From NCBI GenBank assembly GCA_030247885.1, contig JAPDRO010000002.1:992001-1056000 (forward strand): DNA of 64,000 nucleotides, written 5' to 3'. How positions within the stretch are numbered: the first letter of the stretch is position 1; every line of letters begins with the position of its first letter. The DNA is from Taxawa tesnikishii (nom. ined.) (taxonomy: Eukaryota; Ascomycota; Dothideomycetes; Dothideales). The notes under the pieces were generated by a model. It saw nothing but the letters and a program-made list of their open reading frames with translations, ran no database searches and was not told the origin of the DNA. This document shows, piece by piece, positions 46,306 through 55,692 of the stretch. A program made the translations under genes and the position numbers.

Positions 46306-47080
46306 GGCTGCAGGCGACTTGGTTTAAGACTATGCGATGGGCGCGTTGCTTCTTGTTCATATAGTAAATTTGAAATGGCGAGTATGCTATCCAGCAGTGC
46401 TTTGTTCCCGATGCGGTGCGTATGGGTTTGGACTAGATGGAACGAACAAGTGGTAAACAGCAAGCAGTAGCTGAGCTCTTAGAGCTTCGAAGACGCGTAG
46501 ATTGAAACACGACCGTACACACGCCAAGCACCAATGACATCAAGTGCCAGATATCACAGCCGAACCAATAGATATTGTCGCAAGACGAAGAAGATGCTGC
46601 AACACCTCTATATGTACTCCGAACTTAGAGATAGACTCCATCGTTCTGCCCTCCGTGTTAGGAGGCCCCTTCAAAGCTGAGAAGAAATTCAGTAGTTGAG
46701 TAGGCCAAACCGTACACCAAAGCGACTGTGAATGTCAATTGTAGCTTGCCATCACTGTAGACTGTACCATGACATCAATACATACTTCCTTTGATTGACT
46801 GGAGTTGCCACCTTGTCACCCTCCATATGCGTGTCTTTGGAACAGAAAACATCCAGGGAAGCTGATATGGAACAATCGCCATATATTTTGCTATCGTGCC
46901 CAGTCCCAAAGGGGAAAGTGTACCCGCTCGTCCTAGGTCCAAGAGAAGCCGGTTCATGATGATAACGCCCGCCTTGGTCAGTGCGGAGGAAATGGACCCA
47001 AAAGCATGCTTCTCTTCCTAAACTGCCATCTGAATACTTCATTCCTCTCTGTATCTTCAATATTGAATGTACTGATCACC
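46306..47080. promoter_or_regulatory. Divergent promoter region of the glycosylase and agmatinase genes
   Basis: 775 nt between divergent start codons. The ORF at 47060-46752 is open but has no family features. No repeats seen. Confidence 0.5.
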
Positions 47081-49286
47081 ATGAGGTTCCAAGTAGTAGC
47101 CTTGCTGCAGACTGCTCTTTGCGGAGTGGCCGTTGCCCACTCCCACCACCATGAGCGGACTTTCTCGGCCGCTGAGCTCGAGGAATTGGAGAACAAATGG
47201 GGCACTGACTGTGCGTATCAATCGAGCATGTGTGGTTAGTTTTTGCACGAGCTGATATGGTACAGGGGGTTCTCTGGAATCAGCACGTTTGCTCATCTCC
47301 CGCATGTCAAGTGCTTGACCCAGCCGAACACCCAGTTTGATATTGGTATAATCGGTGCTCCTTTTGACACCGCCGTCAGCTACAGGCCCGGTACGTTTTC
47401 CTGTGATTTAATTCTCATCCTGGGAAAGACCAGGATTTGCTCAGCGGCATGTGTTTCCTATTCACTTGGCCACCCATTTCCAAGAGAAGGCAGGATGGAA
47501 AACGTTCCGATATGGATCAATCATAGACACATCTTCCTCACCGCTCCGTAGCATGCCTTGTCTCGCACAATACTCCACATGTCCGGACAACTGACACTGA
47601 ACAGGCGCTCGCTTCGGTCCTCGTGCCATCCGTGCTGCCTCAGCGCGCCAGACCGCTCTTCGTGGCTACAACCCACGCGCGAACCTGAACCCGTACACGT
47701 CATGGGCTTCGATTCTTGACTGTGGCGACATCCCAGTCAGTCCGTTCGACAACAACCTGGCACTGCGGCAGATGTCGGAAGCCTTCGTCGAGCTCTCCAC
47801 TCGTTCTGCCAGCACCGCTAACCTCAACTCTACCGCCAACTACCTGCAGGTTCCCAAGCTGCTGACACTAGGTGGGGACCACTCAATTGCTCTCCCCGCG
47901 CTCAGAGCTCTGAACAGGAAGTACGGCAAGCCAATCGCCGTCGTCCATTTCGATGCGCACCTTGACACCTGGCACCCAGCCAAGTATCCCTCGTACTGGC
48001 TGAATCTCGACGATCCGGAAACACAGTCTTTCTTCACTCACGGGAACATGTTCTGGCTCGCGTCCACCGAGGGCCTGATCGCTAATGGCAGCTCCATCCA
48101 CGCCGGTCTGCGCACACGTCTGAGCGGCGAGGCCGACTACGAAGACGACAACGAGCAGGGCTGGGGTCGTATCGCCACCGATGACATTGACGACATAGGT
48201 GTCAAGGGTGTCGTGCAGCGCATTTTGAGCCAAGTGCCAGAGGACTACCCCGTGTACTTGAGTATCGATATCGATGTCATTGATCCCGGTCTTGCCCCCG
48301 GTACCGGAACCCCAGAGCCTGGCGGATGGACAACCAGGGAGCTGATCCGTATTCTGAGGGGTATCGAGAGCTTGAACATCGTCGGTGCGGATGTCGTCGA
48401 AGTCAGTCCCGCCTACGACGGTGCTACTGAGGGTACGGCGTTGGCTGCCGCGCAGGTCGGGTGAGTCGCAAGGTCTTTTCCGTCAAGCAGACAATCACGG
48501 CTGACAAAGACCAGTTACGAAATTCTGACCAGCATGGTCCGCCGTGGACTCATGGAACAAGCCCGTATGGGCAACGCCGTCTCCTCTGCCGCGTCCGCCG
48601 CAGGTTCTGCTGCCGCCTCCGCAACCGACGCTGCATACGACGCCGCTCGTGCAGCAACCGATGCTGCCTACGCCAGTACCTACTCCGCCTCTTCCGCCGT
48701 CTCTGGAGCCTCTTCCGCTGCCTCGAGCACCGCTACGTCCGTGATCTCCGCCGCTTACGACAGTGCCCGTGCCGCTACCGACGCAGCCTACGCAAGCGCG
48801 TACTCTGTGCGCGACAAGGCCAGCTCGGTGGCTCCCTACGACAGCGCCCGTGCCGCCACTGATGCCGCATACGCTAGTGCCTACTCCGCGGCCAGCAAGG
48901 CCAGCTCCGCCGCCACTGCTGCCACTGATGCCGTCTACGATGGTGCTAGCTCTGTCTCCAGCGCCGCCAGCTCCGCAACCGATGCCGCAGCCGCAAGCGC
49001 TAGCTCCCTGAACGGCAAGGCCGCCGCCAGTGCATCTTCCGCGTCCAAAGCCGCAATGGGCAGCACCGCCGTCACTGATGCGCTCTCCTCCAGCGCCTCG
49101 TCTGCCAGCTCCGCCGCTTCTGCCAGCGCCAGCTCCGCGAGCAGCAAGGCTGGTGGGGCTGTTGGTGCCGCTACCGAATCAGCCAAGAGCGTTGTGGGAG
49201 CTAGCACCTCCACCAAGGGCGGCGTTGCAAGCAGTGTTAGTGAGGCTATCGACAAGGCCACCGAGTCTGTCAAGGATGAGTTGTGA
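47081..49286 (+). CDS. Secreted agmatinase-family ureohydrolase with a C-terminal Ala/Ser repeat tail
   Basis: Ureohydrolases of this class split agmatine to putrescine and urea. Start at 47081 gives signal peptide [19 protein letters not shown], then HSHHHERTF. Exons 47081-47210, 47266-47390, 47605-48460, 48515-49286; introns about 55, 214 and 54 nt. Mn-binding motifs [25 protein letters not shown] and [22 protein letters not shown] are intact. The enzyme should end near [15 protein letters not shown], but the frame continues for about 240 residues of Ala/Ser-rich sequence with three near copies of [17 protein letters not shown] (48637-48900), ending ATESVKDEL. At intron 1 either the weak donor at 47215 is used or a G is missing from the run 47266-47269; with the latter the protein is 627 aa. 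The enzyme call is firm; the tail's role is unknown. Confidence 0.92.
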
Positions 49287-49767
49287 AGGGTTTGAGATTT
49301 AGATTGGAATCATGTTGGTGATGTTCGAGTGAACATACGACGAGTCCACATTTGGACAAGGATGATTGGTTGAACAGATGTCATGTCCGAATGTATATAC
49401 TGTATGTACGCAGGATCAAGAGAATCAAAGACAAAGATAGAATGCTTCCAGGAGACAATTCGGACTGAATAGTGTACCGCTGGCATGTAACTATACATTT
49501 TGAATTGCTTTCTACTGTTTCTGGGGGTATCTCGGAAGCCGTTCAGCGCATACAATCCTCTTGCGTGCAAGGAAATAAAGAAGAAGAAGAAGAAGAAGAA
49601 GAAGAAGAAGGGAAAAGAAAAAACACAGGTTAGCGCCACTTCCCGTCTAGCCCGAACGCCCAACATGAAAATCAACCCCCTTCCACCTCCTGTTATCCTC
49701 CCAACCCCTCTCTACAAGAATTCAAAAAGGAAAGAAAGAACGAAGGGCAGCCTCAAGCGCCCCCTCC
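49287..49767. other. Intergenic between convergent agmatinase and bHLH genes
   Basis: 481 nt of 3' flanks containing an AAG microsatellite. No coding content. Confidence 0.5.
49577..49610. repeat. (AAG)11 microsatellite
   Basis: About eleven perfect AAG units in the 3' flank between two convergent genes. Confidence 0.95.
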
Positions 49768-50879
49768 CTACGTGTAAGTGGCCTGCACCTGACCCTGACT
49801 GGTCAGAATGCCGCTCTGGACGGCATACTGCATGATGGAGCAATCCTCGCAGTTGACCAACTTTGTCAGCGCCTCGACCTTTGCCTTGAACTCTGCGTTC
49901 ATGTTGGCGATCTGCTCGTGCCGCGACCTCAGGTGCTTCATGTACTCGATGGCGCCCGCGATGACGGCGGCTTTGGTCGTGGACCGCGACGACGACGACG
50001 AGGGGCCGCCCAGGTCTTCGATCTCGGTGCTGAGGCACGAAGCGGCGGGCGGGATGGTGGAGCGCAGCGTTTCGATCTGCTTGTTGAAGTTCTCGCGGTA
50101 CCGCTTCTCGACCACCGTGTGCGGGAGTCGGCGGCTGGGTTTGGCCGCTGTGGAAGTGCTGCTGCTGGAGTCTGTTGGTTTGCTGGTCTGCAGCCCGTTC
50201 GCGTCGCTCATGGGCGTCTCGAGGGGCGACGTTGCCGTTGAGGTCGGGTTCGAGGGCCGGGCTGCGAAGTAGCTGTCGCCGTTGACGCTCTCGGATCCCA
50301 GTATCGGTGCCGTGGCTGGAGGGGCGGGAGACTCGATGGCAATGGCGGCGGGGACGTTCCGTGGACTACTGGTGAGTTGCCGTGCGGCGGCGTTGCGTGG
50401 GCAGAGAGGTGATTTCCAGCAGTCGCCACGGAGGAAGGAACCGAGGTCTGGTTGGACCTTTGCGGATGCGCAGGCGCTGGCTTCAAGGCTGCCGATGCTG
50501 CAAGCTGCAGTTACGATGGGCTTGGATGGACTGGCAATCTTCGTGGCAGCCGGTGTCATCGGTGACGGCTCTGGAGCCAATTGCTGGCATGGAACACCGG
50601 TTGGTTGCGGTGCTGTCATGCCGCGAAGACCGGATAGTTGAGGACGCTGCTGTTGAGGAAGGTGTTGGACGGCTGTATAACAGTCAGGATCAAGCCATGA
50701 TCAGGACATGGAGTGTCAGATGTCAGGGAGACTTGGGGGCCCGAGAGTGGGAACTTACACACAGGGATCGCGGGAATGGAATTGTCGGCATGGCCATTGG
50801 AGCCACAGGTTTGGTAGGTGGATGGCTGTGCGCCGCAGCTGCATGAAGTTGGGTATCCTTGCGGAGCGTTCGCAGTCAT
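49768..50879 (-). CDS. SREBP-type bHLH transcription factor (first of a pair)
   Basis: Exons 50759-50879 and 49768-50672 around an 86-nt phase-1 intron give 341 aa. The N-terminus is Cys/Gln/Pro-rich. The basic region is RRLPHTVVEKRYRENFNKQIETLR, where Tyr after Arg (KRYR) is the hallmark of SREBP-type bHLH proteins and widens DNA recognition from E-boxes to sterol-type elements. Helix 2 is TKAAVIAGAIEYMKHLRSRHEQI, followed by a short zipper and the tail NCEDCSIMQYAVQSG. There is no membrane segment, unlike SREBP proper, so it resembles soluble SrbB-type factors. No frame break. The second bHLH gene lies 1.4 kb away in the same orientation with equal length and intron phase. Confidence 0.88.
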
Positions 50880-52297
50880 GGCTGTTGGTTGTCTGTCTGT
50901 CTTGGTGGCCGGTGCGTTGCAAGGTTGATGGTTGGCTTGGCCCGGAATTGGAGTGTGTAGAGAGGATAAGATCAGGCGGAAATAGTAGATTGTGCGTATA
51001 TTAAAAACAATGGATTAGAGGTCGAAAACGGACAAGCATAGGAACGAGCACGGAACAGTGCCCTGAGCACGAGCTTTCTCCAGGGCCCTGATGTAGTGAG
51101 TAAGGTAGGGGATACGCGTCCGGACACGTGAAACGGTTGGATCGAGATGCGATGATTCCAGAACCCAGGCCGAGGGAACAAGGCAGTGCCAGTCAAACTC
51201 GGTTGTTGCAGCAGTCTTGCCGAAGAAAAGGAACCGAACTGGAAGAAAGGAAAGAAACTGGCAAAAACCGGGGGCCACAACCACCTCCACGGCCCGTCTA
51301 GAACTGTCGTCGCCATAATACACCGTGGAAAACGAGGTGATGTTGTCCCAAGGGTACGGCACCGCCAAGAGAATCACGCCAGCCCCATATTTTTTCTCGG
51401 GAGGGGCGTCGCCGCTCGCGTGGCTCGGAAAATGTTTCCGGTGCTTGTCACCCTGTCCCCGGAATCTCTCGATGGATGGCTTGTGTGGCTGATACCGTGA
51501 GCGAGCGCGTGGCTACCTTGTGTGAGGTAACAGCGCAACAATGCCAAAGCAGCGGCTCATTCATCTGTCTGGAGTGATTCAGGTGGTGCAACTGCACAAC
51601 AGTAGCAAGAAACAAGACAATTTTCATTGGCATTCTCGAGGTCGCGAGAAACAGTTATGGAGTTCCCGCCTCCAATATGCACGCAGAACCAGACGCGATA
51701 CCTCTAGTTTGAAGTGGACAGCAGTGGAAAGTGGATCAACGGGCTACAGATTGGATCTGAATAAATGCCGTTCTAACATACTGGTCCTTTAGCACTATAA
51801 ATAACATCAAGCTCCCACAGAAGCCAAATATTTCCCTTTTCCTTCTCAAGGGCATGTGCATCGTCTCCCAAAGAACAAGCTAGTGTCTCTCCTTGCAAGA
51901 GTTTTCCCACATTCGTCGTGCCTGTGGCCTTCGCTATCACGTATACTACCACAATGCCCCGTCAGGCGCTGCAGCGTGACGGAACAGGCGAGATGCATAC
52001 TTCGTAGGACTGATGGGTGAAACAGAGGCGTCGGTCACCCTCGAGTGAAGGTTCAAGCAACATTCTATACCCTTCGGATACTTCGTACTGCGAGCGGCCG
52101 CTGTGTCACGTTGCGGACGGTTTGACGGTTGCAGGGTTGAAGTAGGTCATCATTCAACTCATTTGCTGCGATCCAACGCAAACAATCCTTGCGACGAATG
52201 CAACCAGAACCACGATATCGTAGATATGTCGAGGTGTCAAACAAGAACCTTGGCGATGTCGTTTTGTTTTTCCAAACGTATCCGGTCAGAGGCTTAG
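50880..52297. other. Intergenic between the two bHLH genes
   Basis: 1.4 kb holding the promoter of the first bHLH gene and the 3' flank of the second. Only short ORFs without recognisable content. No repeats or RNA genes seen. Confidence 0.5.
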
Positions 52298-53384
52298 CTA
52301 GCTGGGTTGCTGCTCGCCATTTGCCAGGTTCATGTCTGACATGAGCTGCATCAAGGGGCATGCTCCGCACAGAACATGCCTCTCAAGCTCCTGGATTTGC
52401 GCCAGCATGCGCTCGTTCTCTTCAAGCAGGCGCTGGTTGTCGGCCTCGGTGCGCTTGATTTCGTCAGTAGCGGCGGCGATAACAGCGGCTTTAGTGAGAT
52501 GACGAAGTCCTTGTGCAGTGTACGCTGTGTCCTCTTGCCGCGACAAGGCAATCATGGATTTGCGGAGGCTTTCGATCTGCGTGTTGAGGTTCTCACGGTA
52601 ACGACGCTCGATAATGTTGTGTCGTGCGCGAAAAGAGACGTCAGCGGGGACCTTGGAATCTCCGCCTGAGGTGAATTCAGTCGTTGGGCTCGCCGTTGAC
52701 GGTGATTGAGAAGTGCCATCTTTCTGGGAACCAGCGCTGTTTGCGTAGGTGGCGAGAGGCTGCTTGGCGTCTGTCTTCAGGCCAGCTGGCAGCAGCTGAG
52801 GTGAACCGTGCTGAGTCTGATACTGATAGTCCTGTCCTGCGACGTTGCGGTGGTTGCTTTCAACTGTCGCGCGCGAGGCGGTCGGTGCTGGAGAAGCGAC
52901 ACTCTCTTGTTCCTGAGCTTGCTGTCCGGCTTCTGGGCTGAGAACCGCTCCGGAGCCATCAGTCTGAGATGGGGACGTAGTCTGAGTGAGCTCACTCTCT
53001 GGGCTCGTCCATTGCATATACGCCTCTGATGTCACAGGTCCATCAGCTACAGCTGCATTGAACGTGTTTGCTAAGCTCGACTGACGGGATGGATCATATG
53101 TGTATGCAAGGTCCGCAGGGGACAGATATTCTGATTGCTCTGTTGGAGAGGAGTCTGTGAGGCAATCAATCAGCGCCGTGTAAGACGGTTTAGCAGGAGA
53201 AAAGAAGCGGCGCACATGAAGGAATGAGAATGCCAGGAAAGGCAAGGGCTTGAGGGTCCGAGTCATCCGTCAAAGCACGAGGGTCTATAGAGTTGCCATC
53301 TTGAGCCCAAGTGCTACGTGTAGAGGATGTGGACTGGGAGGCCGGACTTTTCGCGGCGTTAGGCGTGACGCTAGATGAAGACAT
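52298..53384 (-). CDS. SREBP-type bHLH transcription factor (second of a pair)
   Basis: Exons 53216-53384 and 52298-53154 around a 61-nt phase-1 intron give 341 aa, no frame break. Start MSSSSVTPNAAKSPA. A Ser/Thr/Gln-rich, probably activating, N-terminal 200 residues precedes RARHNIIERRYRENLNTQIESLR, again with the SREBP-type Tyr. Helix 2 is LTKAAVIAAATDEIKR, and the zipper is NQRLLEENERMLAQIQELE. The tail HVLCGACPLMQLMSDMN parallels NCEDCSIMQYAVQSG of the first factor. No membrane segment. Likely nuclear; targets cannot be read from the sequence. The family call rests on the bHLH signature. Confidence 0.9.
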
Positions 53385-54979
53385 CAGGAGACGCAGTTGG
53401 CGGAGCAGCCTGTTGTATCAAGGAAGCAGCGTGTTGGAGAGACGCACTCCACGAAAGCGGAAGCTTCATTGCTTGAAGAACTGCAATTATCAGGTGAGTT
53501 GAGGTCCCTTCAGGCCCTAGCGATCGCCGACCGAGATTCGGCTGCAGTAGGCCAACGCCCGTCTTAGCGTGCCTAAAGGGGAATATGTGGCATGATTTTC
53601 TTGGCGTCAGGCGCTTGTTTCCCCGTGTGCATGCAGCTGACTGAGAACTGTTGACTTGCACCGGAGGTCGCCTTCTCCGTGTCGCATTGCAAGATGCTGT
53701 GCCTCACGCTTCGATTCGTCGTCGCGAACCCTCTACAGGAGGGGCGAACGCGGGTCTGTCTACACTGATTAGAAGGCGGGTACTGTGACTGGATGATTGG
53801 ACATCAACACACCAGCGGCCGAAGGAACCGCCCCGTATCGACGATGCAGTTTCGGGACCTTTGGTTAGGCGACACTCTAACCGGAAGCGAGAGGGTCGAC
53901 CAAACACCCAACCACGGCGGCAGAGTAGAATCTGCAATTGAGGAAAGGGTAGAAGTTCCGCTGAAGAGCGACTCCCTCGGCAAGAATGGCAGGGTTGGAC
54001 GGCTGGGCACATGGCTCCTCACTGCTCTCACTACCCTTCTATAGTGTCGGGAAGTCGTCCAGGAAGTATCAGACAAGAGCAACGGCAGACTTTGAACAAG
54101 GGGTGGCGGATAGGATGTTCGAACAAGTCGGGCATGCACAGTTGCTGGAATCACGCTATGGGCTGGCGCATTCGGACATGCGGGTAACAGGCCAGCCCGT
54201 ATTCTACTTCTTCTGCTAGGCAAGTTATGTAGGAGAGTGTAAACAGCGGGTGGTACAGTAGAAGGGTGATAATCTTCCACGGAACTCTGTTTTATGGGTC
54301 TTTCCGCCCCTCTTTCCATACGGAACCATCTGTTCTCGATACTGGGCACTCACTGTTCTTCAAGCCGTATATTTATAGGAGGGACAAGACGGGATCACGG
54401 TAACTTGCAGCATCGCCATAAGCGAACTGTTGGTTGTTCCACTTCGAGGACCTTTCTGGTTCCCGACCTAACAACAAATATTCCTGTATGCCACCAACAT
54501 CGAGGTCTTGAATCTATAGCATTGTTAAACACGTTAAACAACACATATCGCAGACGGTCTAACGCAGAATGCATTCCCGAAGACGCTGCCGAGTTGACCG
54601 GAAAGCCGCACCCGTGTCGGGGAAGGCCGTTCCGGAACAGGTGATGAGCATCCTCATTCCCCGCCAATCCAGACATCTTGTGATACATTTCCGACACCAA
54701 GTCTTCTATGAATATTCTCAGAACGTTCTCGAGCACCAAGCCCGCTTTGATTCCGCTGAACGGAGGTCATGTTCAGGCGACAACCGCTCGCTGCCCACCG
54801 CATGACCACAAGTGCCCAGGCTCAGTCCACCCCAAGGACAGTAGAACCTGCCAGAAAGACAAGATGATTTCTATAAAACAAAGGGTACAGAAGTTAGCCT
54901 GAGTGCTCTTGTTGAACAACCTCAACACCGCCAAGATATATTACAAACGCCCGTCACGGCAGCCAACCTTGCCCTAGCA
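53385..54979. promoter_or_regulatory. Divergent region between the second bHLH gene and HSP20
   Basis: 1.6 kb. The part before HSP20 holds a heat-shock-element array. The long minus ORF 54349-53804 is Ser/Arg/Pro-rich without family features and I treat it as non-coding or bHLH leader. Confidence 0.5.
54704..54733. promoter_or_regulatory. Heat-shock element array upstream of HSP20
   Basis: The row TTC-tat-GAA-ta-TTC-tca-GAA-cg-TTC-tc-GAG gives two perfect GAAnnTTC palindromes (54710-54717, 54721-54728) flanked by further units, about 250 nt before the HSP20 start. Heat shock factor trimers bind alternating nGAAn units. Two of the gaps are 3 rather than 2 nt, so it is a gapped variant. Confidence 0.75.
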
Positions 54980-55692
54980 ATGGAGATGCTAACTCTCACT
55001 CCCATGGTGTCAGGACCAGTCCTGTCACAGCCCAGCCACGATGACCATCTCAAACACGGAAAACCCGCGCGCCTTTTCGGTCACTTCTTCGAGGACCCAT
55101 ATCATTATCTGCCATTCCATCATGGCGAGCATATCATTCATCCCAAGTTCGATTTCCGCGAGTCGGATGAGGCATACTTCCTTGAAGGTATGTTAACATG
55201 GCCAAGCAGAGGACGTCTAGTTCAAAGGTGCTCATGCGAGTGAAGGCGAATTTCCTGGCATCGCGAAGAAAGAGGATATCCAGCTCGAATGGGCCGGCGA
55301 GCGCACCCTCGTAGTCAATGCAACCGTGGAAAAGGTCGACCTCGAAAAGAATGGGGTCTTGGTTTGCCCAAGAATGAGACCGAAGATGAAGCTAGCTCAT
55401 CGGATCCGAAGGGCACCGAGAATGCGTTCAAGCGGCAGCCCACTGATGAGATGGTCGATCCCGCCCTCGCCCAGAACCACAAATCGAAGAAACACGACCC
55501 CCAACACACCATTGGGCGTCGGAAAGGCGTACCGGACATATCCGTCGCTCGTTCATCTTCCCTGAGAACGTCCGGCATGAGAGATTGGTCGCACGTCTTA
55601 ACCAGGGTTTACTTAAGATCTTGATTCCAAAGGCCGAACCCACAGAGCTGAAGAGAAAGAAGATTGAGATCGATGTTTTGAATTTCTACTAA
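54980..55692 (+). CDS. Small heat shock protein, Hsp20/alpha-crystallin family (two apparent frame breaks)
   Basis: ATP-independent holdase chaperone. Exons 54980-55187 and 55246-55692; the 58-nt intron joins AYFLEG to EFPGIAKKEDIQLEW, an exact family match. Alpha-crystallin strands: HPKFDFRESDEAYFLEG, GERTLVVNATVEKVDL, and after an insertion the end strands RRSFIFPENVRHERLVARLNQGLLKILIPK with the Gly-Leu-Leu core. The 45-residue insertion (ETEDEASSSDPK to KKHDPQHT) is acidic then basic, as in many fungal Hsp20 proteins. One base is missing at 55353-55356 (G4) and one at 55523-55525 (A3). With both added the protein is 218 aa ending VLNFY. The heat-shock-element array upstream agrees with the call. 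Confidence 0.88.

Noticed and set aside
46752-47060. Minus-strand ORF of 102 codons in the glycosylase/agmatinase promoter
   Set aside because: No recognisable features and lies within a divergent promoter region.
53804-54349. Minus-strand ORF of 181 codons upstream of the second bHLH gene
   Set aside because: Ser/Arg/Pro-rich without domain or signal; overlaps the promoter region and has no splice link to the bHLH start.
55188-55227. A 40-nt intron in HSP20 ending at TTCAAAG
   Set aside because: The acceptor at 55245 gives a typical 58-nt intron and the exact family sequence LEG-EFPGI.
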